Source: Halichondria panicea (Eukaryota; Porifera; Demospongiae; Suberitida; Halichondriidae). From it: a DNA stretch of 64,000 nucleotides. The DNA is taken from assembly GCF_963675165.1 (NCBI RefSeq), contig NC_087388.1, forward strand, positions 750,800-814,799. Reading direction: 5' to 3'. Position 1 is the first letter of the stretch. Every line of letters begins with the position of its first letter. Below, piece by piece: positions 1 through 10,900 of the stretch. The notes below the pieces were generated by a model that ran no database searches, had not been told where the DNA came from, and worked only from the letters and a program-made list of their open reading frames with translations. The position numbers and the translations under genes are program-made.

Positions 1-255
1 AATTGTGCCCCCCCCTATACATGTGTGTAACTGTGCCCCCCCTCCCCCATACATGTGTGTAATTGTGCCCCCCCCTATACATGTGTGTAACTGTGCCCCC
101 CCTCCCCCATACATGTGTGTAATTGTGCCCCCCCCTATACATGTGTGTAATTGTGCCCCCCCTATACATGTGTGTAATTGTGCCCCCCCCTATACATGTG
201 TGTAACTGTGCCCCCCCCATACATGTGTGTAACTGTGCCCCCCCATACATGTGTA
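1..255. repeat. CTDP1 intronic minisatellite
   Basis: Tandem units of about 30 bases, each a C-rich run followed by TATACATGTGTGTAA-like sequence, group into a 60-base higher-order unit in the first 120 bases. The array runs up to the TAG acceptor at 254-256 that precedes the first visible CTDP1 exon. The open frames across it (CNCAPPPYMCV-like) are repeat artefacts, not genes. Confidence 0.9.
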
Positions 256-256
256 G

Positions 257-1046
257 GTCCCATGTGGTGAGTGTAGAGATGAGGTGTGAGCACAGTGTGG
301 TAGTCTATGACCTTTGTACTGACTGTGGACTCAACCTACGCAAGTGAGCAAAGTAGCATTACAATGCATGCGTGGATACCTAGACATTACAGTTAATTAA
401 GGCAAGTCATAATAATTCATTTGTTTGGACTTGTGTTAGCAGGCCACCCTCTATAATACAGCCAGGTTAATGGGCCTCAAAGTCTCTCCATAGCATGTGT
501 TTGGGCCTGTGTTAGCATCCCACCTCTTCATTACAGCCACTGTTGGTCTGCCCACGGGTCCACTATATATCTACATGTTTACATATGTAGGCCATCATGT
601 TGTTATTGCTACTCTCGATCACCTTCATGTTTATGTGCATGTACGTACTGAGTATTTTAATACTGTTGTGTTTGCAGAGGTAAGAGTGGTCCACCGGTGC
701 GACCAGGTGGCCCCACCTCTGACAGGATCAGTATGGTGCACGGCATACCAGAGATACAGATCAGCAGAGAGGTGAGGTCATCTCTAACCATAGTACAATT
801 GAACTCCCTAGGAGCTACAGAATGCATATCTTGCCTCATTGAACTTTCACGCTCTAGACCAAATTTATGTCCCCCCACTACTGTATGATAAAAACACATG
901 CTACTACATTTTATCCTCATCACTTATTGACGAACGTTTAGGTATTTGGTGTACCTCTACAAGAGTGAGAAAACGGCTAGCCTCCTTCACAGGCTTACTT
1001 TATTTATATCTTCGCTCCCTAGAATGTATATGTGATACCCCCCCCC

Positions 1047-1081
<35 letters not shown>

Positions 1082-4010
1082 GGAGGCAGAGTTGCTTGGT
1101 AACAAAGACAAGCTGCGGCTACTCTCCAGTCGGAAACTTGCCCTGATCATAGACCTGGACCAGACACTCATACACACATCAGTGGACCCCAACGTTGAGC
1201 CTGGACTACCCGTAAGTACCTCCTCTCCTAGACAGCTGTAGTTACACTCATAGCTCCTAATCTCGAGAAGATTCTAAGCCAATATTAAGAGCTTTCAAAC
1301 CCCCCTCTCTCGTTAAGATGATGATTGTATGTACAGTACATAACTGCATTTGTTTCTTATGGTACTGTTTAGACATAGCTACATGTACCATATTACTAGA
1401 ATGTTTTGCGAGTGAAAAACCTTTTGTGAATGACCGAGCCAAATGAGCAGAAATTTTGACAATTTGCTATTTAACTTTTACGATCTGGCAAGGATCGTGA
1501 TGTCATACAGTACAAGGTTTTTGCGATTATATTTTTACGAAGCGATCAACGCACACAAAATTCGTTTATGTTTGATGCTCGCAACATCCTACATGTTAGT
1601 AATACAGTACGGTATACCTGTTTGCTGAATGTACCCTGAACCTGTGTGTAAAAGTCAGACTGTTGCCCCAGGTTATCTGAAACACCTAGCAAGTGACTAG
1701 ATTAGCTTAGGTTGCTAGTGCCACTGTAACAATGTTTTGCTAGGGAAAACTATCCAGTATAACAATATCCCTCCCCCCCCTCCTCCCTGTACAGGATGTG
1801 TACGGGTTTAGGCTCCCTGGTCACTCGATGCTCTACCATTGTCGTCTGCGTCCTCACGCTCGCCAGTTCCTACTCACCGTGTCCAAGTACTACGAGACGC
1901 ACGTGTTCACCATGGGGACCAAACTGTATGCTGCCAGTGTGACTCATATTCTGGACCCAGACAAGAAGCTGTTCCACGGGAGGATCATCTCGAGAGACGA
2001 CTGCTTTGATCCTCACTCCAAAGCTCTTAGACTCAAGTACGTGTAGGGGTAGGGTGTGTGTGTGTGGATGAGGAGAGGGTTATACATGTAGTTCAACAGT
2101 TACTATTGTTTTGTTGTGATTCCAATAGAGGTGCTGCATTTTTAAATATTTCTGTAGCTTGTGCACTAAGCCACTGATAATTAGATATACCTTTTACCAA
2201 TACCTTTTACCACCCACACAGGTCTGTGTTCCCGTGTGGCGATGCAATGGTTGCCATTATCGACGATCGAGAAGATGTTTGGAGGAACTGTCCTAACCTC
2301 ATTCACGTTAAGCCGTACGTCTTTTTTGCTGGAACGTCCGACATCAACGCCCCACCAGGGTCACACCCTTCACGCCCTCACACAAAGAACACCCCCTCCA
2401 CAGCATCACATGTTACACACCCTCACACATCAACAAACACAAATACCGATTCGAACCTCACCAGCCCCTCCAAGAATGCCTCCCCTATTCAACTGTCTCC
2501 TACCAAACACATACCTGTACAAAAAGTTGAAGGTCCCTCTCAGTCCACCATAGACCCGGCGGTCCAATCCGAAAAAGTTGACTCCAGTTCTTCGAGCAAC
2601 TCAGATAGTGATCGTGACGACACGAGCAGTAGTAGCAGTAGCAGTGTGGACGATACTGTGTTTGATGCTCTAGAGAACAGTCCAACAGAGCCTTCAAACA
2701 ATGAGCTAATTTCAGCCGAAGCCCTGCAACTCCCCACTACAGCTGAGCCTCTCATCACCACGCCGACCTTTGACCTGATAAAGGACAAGAAAGTCGACGT
2801 TCAAATCACCACATCGACCTTTGACCTGATAAAGGACAAGAAAGCCGATGTTCAAATCGCCACGCCGACCTTTGAACTGATAAAGGACAAGAAAGCCGAC
2901 GTTAAAGTTACAGCTGGAAGCATCGAAATCGATCCCAAAATGGATTTATCCGAGAGTGATGCAATGGACACAGAGGTTGATAGCCAAGCAGTACTAATAC
3001 CTACGGAAACACCCCCTATTAAAGGCAAAGCTCGAAATATTGAAGACCCAGATCACTTTCTCCTTGATTTGACGGAGACCCTGAAGCGAGTTCATAAAAT
3101 GTTCTACTCTGAGTTCAAAGCAACGAGTCAGCAATCCCATAACCTCGCTACTCCGGACTTGAAGCAAATTATTCCTGAAATACGTCGTTCTGTTCTAAAA
3201 GGCACGAAGATCCTGTTCACTGGAGTGATTCCAACCAACCTGCCAGTGGAGAAGTCTCCTGAATGGAACACGGCGAGGGCATTTGGAGCATCCATTCACG
3301 ATCGATTTGTATACGGGCTGACTAGCTCCAACCCACGCAAAGCCATACAAGCCACCACACACGTTATAGTCGGGAGACCAGGTACCTCCAAGTTACGTGA
3401 GGCTAGGAGAATCTCCGGTATTAAGATTGTGAGCCCCAAGTGGTTGTGGAGCTGTGCTGAGCAGTGGAAGTTAGTTGATGAAAGGGGCTTCCCCATTCAA
3501 CTCGAAGACCAGGAACAGATCCATATCAAACCACTCATAAAATCTCCCAAAATAACCACTCCAGGACACCGAACTGATTTGAAAGACAGTACTCATACTC
3601 GTTGTGAAGATGATGTATTCGACCAAGACCTGGCACTTGCCGAGAAAACGTCTCAAAAAAGTAGAATTCCTGAGAGGCAATTGTCCATAGGCTCTGTATC
3701 TGACGAGGAGCTAGAGAGGATGAATGCTGAGGTGGATGCTGAGATAGACGTGTCCAGTGGATCCAGCTCTAACGAAGGTGATGTCTCGAGGTTGGTGGAA
3801 GCTATGGACGAGGATGTCTCGCTATCGTATGACAAGTCCGCCGGGAGTAGTCTGATTGGAGAGAATGGTCGTAAACGAAAACACGACGATGTGTCCAGCT
3901 CGTCTGATAACAGCCCCCATTCTCTGGGACTACTCGATGAATCAGTGGATGTGAGTGAGAGCAGCGATGGAGACAGTGGGGACGAACTAGCTAAACTGTT
4001 AGGAACATGA
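257..4010 (+). CDS. CTDP1: RNA polymerase II CTD phosphatase FCP1, 3' part
   Basis: FCP1 removes phosphate from the C-terminal domain of RNA polymerase II in the nucleus, recycling the enzyme. Visible exons are 257 (or 277)-343, 678-771, 1083-1211, 1795-2036 and 2222-4010, all GT-AG and in frame, giving about 780 residues of the C-terminal part; upstream exons are outside the window. The first exon carries a C-H...C-C zinc-like segment (CEHSVVVYDLCTDCGL). The third carries the catalytic FCPH motif DLDQTLIHT (DxDxT), and the fourth and fifth the rest of the phosphatase domain (RLRPH, LDPDKKLF, FPCGDAMVAIIDDREDVW). The last exon also encodes a BRCT domain at 3196-3500 (KGTKILFTGV to SPKWLWSCAEQW) and an acidic, serine-rich tail ending at TGA 4008-4010. 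FCPH plus BRCT is diagnostic of CTDP1. Three 17-residue tandem repeats lie between the domains. The first exon start is uncertain between two AGs. Confidence 0.95.
1040..1082. repeat. poly-C/(CA)n tract at splice acceptor
   Basis: A C run followed by about 16 CA repeats ends directly in the AAG acceptor of the CTDP1 exon with the catalytic motif. It takes the place of an ordinary polypyrimidine tract. Confidence 0.85.
1389..1614. mobile_element. MITE, TACCGTATTACTAGAA family
   Basis: About 225 bases in a CTDP1 intron. The left end is CATATTACTAGAATGTTTTG and the right end is near-complementary (...AGTAATACAGTACGGTA). The interior matches the copies at 5010-5222, 16957-17161 and 37660-37876. 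There is no coding capacity. The local open frame (1443-1628) is inside the element and recurs in the 16990 copy, so it is not a gene. Confidence 0.7.
2754..2906 (+). repeat. 3 x 51-bp in-frame coding repeat in CTDP1
   Basis: Three consecutive 17-codon units at 2754-2804, 2805-2855 and 2856-2906 each encode an I-T/A-T-P/S-T-F-D/E-LIKDKK-V/A-DV-Q/K motif. They lie in the low-complexity linker between the phosphatase and BRCT domains. The motif mixes hydrophobic and lysine residues. The function is unknown; it could be a short linear binding motif. Confidence 0.9.
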
Positions 4011-4900
4011 TTTTATGCAATGCATAATTATTATTCGTTGTTGTGCTGTTATTGTGCAATGTCTGTTTTGTTTGTTGTTTATAATCCGCGGCTATCAATC
4101 GGAACATAGGTAAACTTTTTCGGAAAATAGTCGCCTTTCTACCTCCGGGGAATTAGGCGTGGTCTCCGTCTAAGTGAATGCGTGGGTGTACGTGGCAGTA
4201 GTACAAGTAGCCTCCTTCACAAGGCCTAAACAATTAGGAAGAGCGGCCTGGAATCGAGGCTATAGTATAAGTAGCCTCCTTCACAAGGCCTGCTACTGAC
4301 TGTTCGCGCATCCGCAAAATTATTGGATAATATTCCCGTAATGTTTCCCATTAAACTGAATTTTACCCGAATTATATCCTGAATAACATATACAGACAAA
4401 GAATACTCTTCATAAAGTCAGACACAGAGCTATATAGCTAGCTAGCTAGAGACAGAGCTGTATTGGTTACAGCAGCAATTTCTTTCTGATAGAGTCGACT
4501 TTCACCAAGGTTAAGTTAGTGTCAGATGGGGGTGGCCTATCCATATAGGCTATTGTCAGCCTTCCCCTCCGTTCAGAGGATTGTTATTCACACTGTTGCA
4601 GGCTGTGAGTCCTTTGTTAACATAGTAGGCTAAGGGTAGCTATTAGAATGCTATCACACGGGCTAGAAACCTTCACAATCACACTTCTTTCCACTTTCTT
4701 CAATCCACTTCCGTTCTTTGTGACGTCATTGTTTTACTGAGCAAGTACAATGGTATCCGAATTACCCACTTTCTGGGTAATAGATGGCGCATCTCTTCTA
4801 GGAAGAGCGGCCTGGAATCGAGTAGTATAAGAAGAGATGCATCCATTCACAGATCCATTCTTTACAACCTTATGCATGCAATAGAGTGATAGAGTGCAGC
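4011..4900. other. CTDP1-SkelA intergenic region with inserted element
   Basis: The first 190 bases are shared with the duplicated locus at 18466-18680. About 4200-4832 is an insertion missing from the SkelB upstream region; shared sequence resumes at GCATCCATTCACAGATCC. The insert contains direct copies of AGCCTCCTTCACAAGGCCT (near 4209 and 4269) and of GAAGAGCGGCCTGGAATCGA (near 4238 and 4801). The latter resembles the ends of the inverted-repeat element at 5997-7071, which suggests a related transposon. The SkelA promoter must lie here; no clear TATA box was recognised. Confidence 0.6.
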
Positions 4901-7900
4901 ATGTATTGGAGTGTGTTTGTCACCGTCCTGCTTGCCTTTTCCTTCAAGGCTACTAATGGTGAGTGAAAGGATTAGCTATATACTAGGCCTATAGCTAATA
5001 CAATATTGCTATACCGTATTATGCGGGTGAAAAACCTTTGCAAATGAACCAAATCAGCAGAAAATTTGATCTTTTGCGATCTATAACTATTGTGTTCTGG
5101 CAAGGATCGTGTGTATTTACTAGTAATAATTTAGGTTTTGCGGGTTTTATTGATGCGAATTGATCAACCCTCGCAAAATTTGCAAATGTTTGATGCTCGC
5201 AAAACGTTCTAGTAATACGGTATTGAGAATGTCACACTAATATTGACTGACTGTGGAAAATTGACTCTTTATATGTACATCACATACATGTTGTACACCT
5301 ATTGTGTATTCAATGTATCGATGCAGGTCAGGTCAAGGACATACTGATTGGTACACTCCCCAACTTCCAACACGGCATAGAAGGGCAGCTGTATCTAAGG
5401 GATACAAAAACACTTGTCATTGAGAACTTCTCCTATGATGGACTCGGAGTAGGTATGTGGGCTGCATGAATCCCCATAGCAAAGATCAGATGCATGCATA
5501 TCAAAGATCATAGCAAAGATCAGATGCATGCATAACAAAGATCATAGCAAAGATCAGATGCATGCATAACAAAGATCATAGCAAAGATCAGAGCATGATT
5601 AGGGGTTGGTAGATTATGCTCAAGATATTACCTATTATGCTACTCTTTTATGCTCAAGTAAACAGCCTATTATTCTTTTCAAATAGCCTATTATTCCCAC
5701 ATTATTCCTCCAAAGCACAACATAGGACCCATGTCGTCACACAAGTAACATCAAACTATAAATAATTGCCATGTGACTCTATCTACTATAATAGAATTGC
5801 AAGGAGATAATTAACCACCAGCACTTCCAAATGTTTATACTATGACTCGTACTGACCTGTATTTGTGTGAAACCTGCCTATTATTCTAATAAATATGCCT
5901 ATTATGCCAGCATAATTCTCAGAGCATGGACAGGATGTATAGCAATGCAAAGATCATAACAAAAGATCATAACAAAAGATCATAGCAAAGATCTAACCTC
6001 GATCCCAGGCCGAGTTTTCGCTTTTATATTTATAACGGTTAGGCGAACAACTAGGCCTGGTACTAGTTGTCTGCGCATGCGTCAAATTTTCATTGTATTT
6101 GTGGTCAGCAAAAATAATTATTTAATAAATCGAAATTTGTACACAGAAAATGCACGGAGTGAGTACACAAAAGATGCACATAGGGAGCTGCTTCACAAGG
6201 GCCTGGGGAGTTGCCAGTTGTGCTGCAGCACGATTACAGTGACCCAGGGCAACTTTAGGATGATTAAATGCCTTCAAATTACATTTCAAAAATATTTAGC
6301 AGGCTGCTGGACTTCTCTGATTCTAGGCCCCAACTCGTAACTCAGTTAAATTTTGCTTAAGAAAACGTAGATTCTCTTGATGCCTCTGAGGTACCCAGCA
6401 ACGCTCGAACGAGCAGGTCATGCATACTCCAGTCCTGTGAGTATAGGACAATATTAAAAGAAACCAAAGACGGTTAAACCCTTACCTCAAACTGTCCAGT
6501 CTCGTCCGTTAGTATAGCCAAGAGGAGCACTGTTGGGATAGCTGGATATTAGCCATTGCTCCTGTACAGAGAAGTACGTGTAGATCTATACATATTAAAT
6601 TTCTCGTATTAAACAGGTTATAGTGTCATTGTCGACAAGCTGAGGATGGCAGCACCAAGTTCTCTAGCTCACACTCTTTACTTGATCCACCATATTAATG
6701 ATGAAACTATAGTCTACCTAGATCTTGCCAAACATGAACAAGACTTGATAGCATATAGGGCCCACACAAAAATATCTGACCTTAACAAGCTTGACAAAGC
6801 TTCTATACCTCTTCCCTTGTTGTTCAGTCTTCAGAATAATGTTTTCTAAGCTTCAGAGAAGAGAGAAGCTTCAACTAAGAGCCATTCCAATTGATTCCAA
6901 TAATGATAAAACGGGAACTGACTTCTAGTACACGATAGTTGTCACGAAAGTGAACGAGAATATCCATTCGTCAGAATCTGACGAACGACTGACGCATGCG
7001 CAGACAACTAGTACCAGGCCTAGTTGTTCGCCTAACCGTTATAAAAGCAAAAACTCGGCCTGGGATCGAGGCTAAGCAAAGATCATGCATGATGCATGCA
7101 TAACAACGATCATAACAAAGATCATAGCAAAGATCAGAGCATGGATCAGAATGCATAGCAAAGATCATGCCTTGGATGTATATAATTATAGCACTAATAG
7201 TCCACTGCGAGTTGTGTGTATATATATATGGAAGTATTATTGTGTTTAAAATAAAAATGAAAAATGTTGTATTTTTGCAACACTGTGTTTTGTTTTGTAT
7301 ACGGTTTTATAATGAGAATTGAGCTTGCATGCAGTGCACAAAATACTTTTAGCTACCGTATAGCGTGTATATTTTGAGGGTATATACATGTACCGCGAAC
7401 ATTTATAATCGCGAATTTAATATCGCATGCATGCATGCATGCTGTAAAAAGGCTGCTATTCCACGAAAATTAAATCTGTGAAAACCTTTCTAAAGGCATT
7501 TCCGCGAAAATTTATACCCTCGAAATAATACCCGCTATACGGTATATAGGCCATTATTGGTTGGACATTATTATCGGTAATTTGGACAAGAATTTTCATA
7601 CACAGTATTTTACAGTGCACTTGGCGTTGCAGCATGCATACATGGCCGTATCTCCTGATCTGGCAACTTTTAACACGTTACATGGAAGATTGAGCACACC
7701 CGCACTGGCTGACCATATGCTATTTTGCTAAGCAGCTTGACATGTTAATTGCATGGAAATTGACCAGTGCATATGGCAGCTGTGCCTCATAAACCTGTGC
7801 CAACATAAACAGTTTTACTTTTGCAAATGCAAGTATTACAAATGGCTATGTATAAATAAAGTCCAAAGTGAAATATCATGCATGCATTTATTTGACCTCT

Positions 7901-10900
7901 ATATACAGACACCTTTCTTTACTACTTCAAGCCTGGCCAGCAGGCTGTGCACGGTCAAGGGATCGTCATTCCTGTGCCGGGTGGAAAGTAAGAAGCACCT
8001 ATATACAATGTATATATACATTCTTTGAGTGCCACAATTGATCCCTTAAAAATTACCTTCCTTCGTATGACTTTTGTGTTATCTGCACAGCCCTGCTGAT
8101 GGTAGCTTTGTGAGAGGACGTCGCTATAGTAGAGAGCAGTTGGTGATTGATTTGCCCGAGGGCACAGATGCGTGTGACATTGGGGAGCTGACCATTTGGT
8201 GTCGACCGTTTGGAACATACTTTTCATCCATCACGCTTAATCATGACATTTTATTTGTGAGTCCTGCATGCAAGTTGTGTAACCAGTACAGCTGTTGTAC
8301 TCTTTTGAAGTGGTTGTGACTGCATGTGAAGTCACGGCACACTCACTTGTATAGGGTTAATATTTGACATGACCATATATGGCTATAATATAGGCACAAT
8401 CATCAGAAATTCTAACCATGCATGCACATTCGCTTCAGTTGCACAATGCATGGAATTGAAGTCACGGCACACTCACTTGTATAGGGTTTAATTATGTGAC
8501 ATGACCATATATGGCTATAATATAGGCATAATCATCAGAAATTCTAACCATGCATGCACGTTTGCTTCAGTTGCACAATGCATGTAATTGACTACACTTG
8601 AATGCAGTTTAGAGCCACTTAACTTGTGGTTTACCATAGAACGCGCTGTATAGTGAGTGCCTATTTTTATAGCTACTATACTATATTCATCTACATGCAC
8701 ATGCAGCGCTGTGATAGACCATAGATCTAGTATTATATCTATGGATAGACCTAGCAAAATACCACAAAACCACCATACAATGTTGCTATGCATGCAACCA
8801 GGCAGGAGTATGCTCCTGATGCAACCAACCTGTGTCCTGAGCCATGCAGTGATGGCTGTAACACGATAATTTTGTACTGTGCTTTGTGGCAAGTTTGAGG
8901 CAAATGGTAATCTGACTTGAGGTTATAATTATAGTGTTACAGTTTACATAAGACCTACTGAAGTGGTTTACTCAGTTGCACTTATCTCAAGTACAATTTA
9001 CCAAAATCCCAAGCGAGCTGCAAAGGGCAGCACCAGAGATCAAAGACATGCACCTTTGAGTTGTGTAATTTATGCAAACCACCAACCTGTATGGGCCATC
9101 TGGCCATCTGGCATATACCCACGCAGGCTCCAGACTGCCCTTAGATGGCCCTTATAATGATCCATCCAAACATTTTTATGGCTGTTATATACACCAGATG
9201 GTACACCCACCCTGCCTTACATCTATAACTGGGAGGCCATATAGATGGCCCTTATAATGATCCATCCAAACATTTTTATGGCTGTTATATACACCAGATG
9301 GTACACCCACCCTGCCTTACATCTATAACTGGGAGGCCATATAGGGTAATTTTCGTTGGCGCAAATTTTCGTATGAACTGCTACCCAATTAAGTATTTGT
9401 ACAGCTCAGGATAGTTACGTCGAACGTACTAGGTAGAATAATTTCTTCTTAGTTTTAATTGCATGTGATGCTCTACAATACGTAATAATTATACAAAAAT
9501 GTCCACCATACGAAATCTCGCTATACGGTATTCTATACTTAAAGCAATTGTAGGTATGTTTGTAGTTGATAAACAGTATACTGAGATCATAATTATATAC
9601 ACAGTACTATTTTGTGTATTTTCACAGGAGGAGCGTGCAGGACCCGATGAAGAATGTCTCATCAAGGTAGGACTGCGTTTAGTATATACTACGTATAATT
9701 ATAATCATAGTCACGGTGCACAAATAAAATGCTGAGTCGATCATTTTAACATATACGTACAATCTGCATGCATACACTAACATTCACTTACTGATATGTG
9801 GTCTCTCCATTACAGGGAAGAGGTTGGTTAGACCCCCAGCGGTTCAGTAGTATTGTGGTAAGCTAAGCTAACTTACCATTATTGCCCTTCTTCCCCCAGT
9901 TCCTTCCACTGATAAGCCATCAGTTGAGACTACTACTAAAGGTTAGTTGACACTCATAGCCATGTGCATAATGATATGTTTCATAATTGCTTCCCCCCGT
10001 AACTCATTCAGAAGAAGCTGTCACTACTGAAGGTGAGATATGCACATTGATCACATAATTATATACATGTATATAGCTTTAATAAACTATATAAGAGTGT
10101 GTCCCTATGCACCCTCACCTTGTATATATAGTGTCTGACATTGAGAGGGTAATCGTACCTCCTGTCCAGGTCCCTGCGATCAGTTGAACTGCCCTTCTTA
10201 CACTACTTGTGAGATGATTCCAGGTGTAGGTACAAATTCATCTATATCCATGTTTCCTTTCTGCCTTCCGTCCTGTGAGCTGGAGAATGGTGGATGTGCT
10301 GAAGACGAGATCTGTTCTCTTGTGGAACAACTTTGCCCTTCTAATGGGCCTTGTCAAACTACTGTGCAGTGCTCTCCTGCAGGTAATCAATTGTTAATGG
10401 AGCTAGAGTTTATAATTATAAGAGTGTCTCCACCACTTACCGTGTCTGACATTGAGAGTGTATTCGTACCTCTGTCCAGGTCCCTGTGATCAGTTGAACT
10501 GCCCTTCTTACACTACTTGTGAGATGATTCCAGGTGTAGGTACAAATTCATCTATATCCATGTTTCCTTTCTGCCTCCCGTCCTGTGAGTTGGAGAATGG
10601 TGGATGTGCTGAGGACGAGGTCTGTTCTCTTGTGGAACAACTTTGCCCTTCTAATGGACCTTGTCCAACTACTGTGCAGTGCTCTCCTGCAGGTAATCGC
10701 TTGTTAATAGAGTTAGTGTAAAAGCTCCTATAAGAGTGTGTCCCCATGCACCCTCACCTTAATTGTATATATAGTGTCTGACATTGAGAGTGTATTCGTA
10801 CCTCTGTCCAGGTCCCTGCGATCAGTTGAACTGTCCCTCTTACACTACTTGTGAGATGATTCCAGGTGTAGGTACAAATTCATCTATGTCCATGTTTCCT

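Noticed and set aside
5-347. Open frames across the C-rich minisatellite
   Set aside because: They translate the repeat; only the last 87 bases (257-343) belong to CTDP1.
6077-6849. Possible genes inside the 5997-7071 element
   Set aside because: Two short unrelated frames with no recognisable motif, no splice support and no copy in the paralogues.
9816-9857. A 42-base exon with donor GTAAGC in SkelA joined to the linker exon
   Set aside because: The join puts the Cys exons out of frame (an early stop), the SkelB version is 41 bases, and SkelC has stops inside it.
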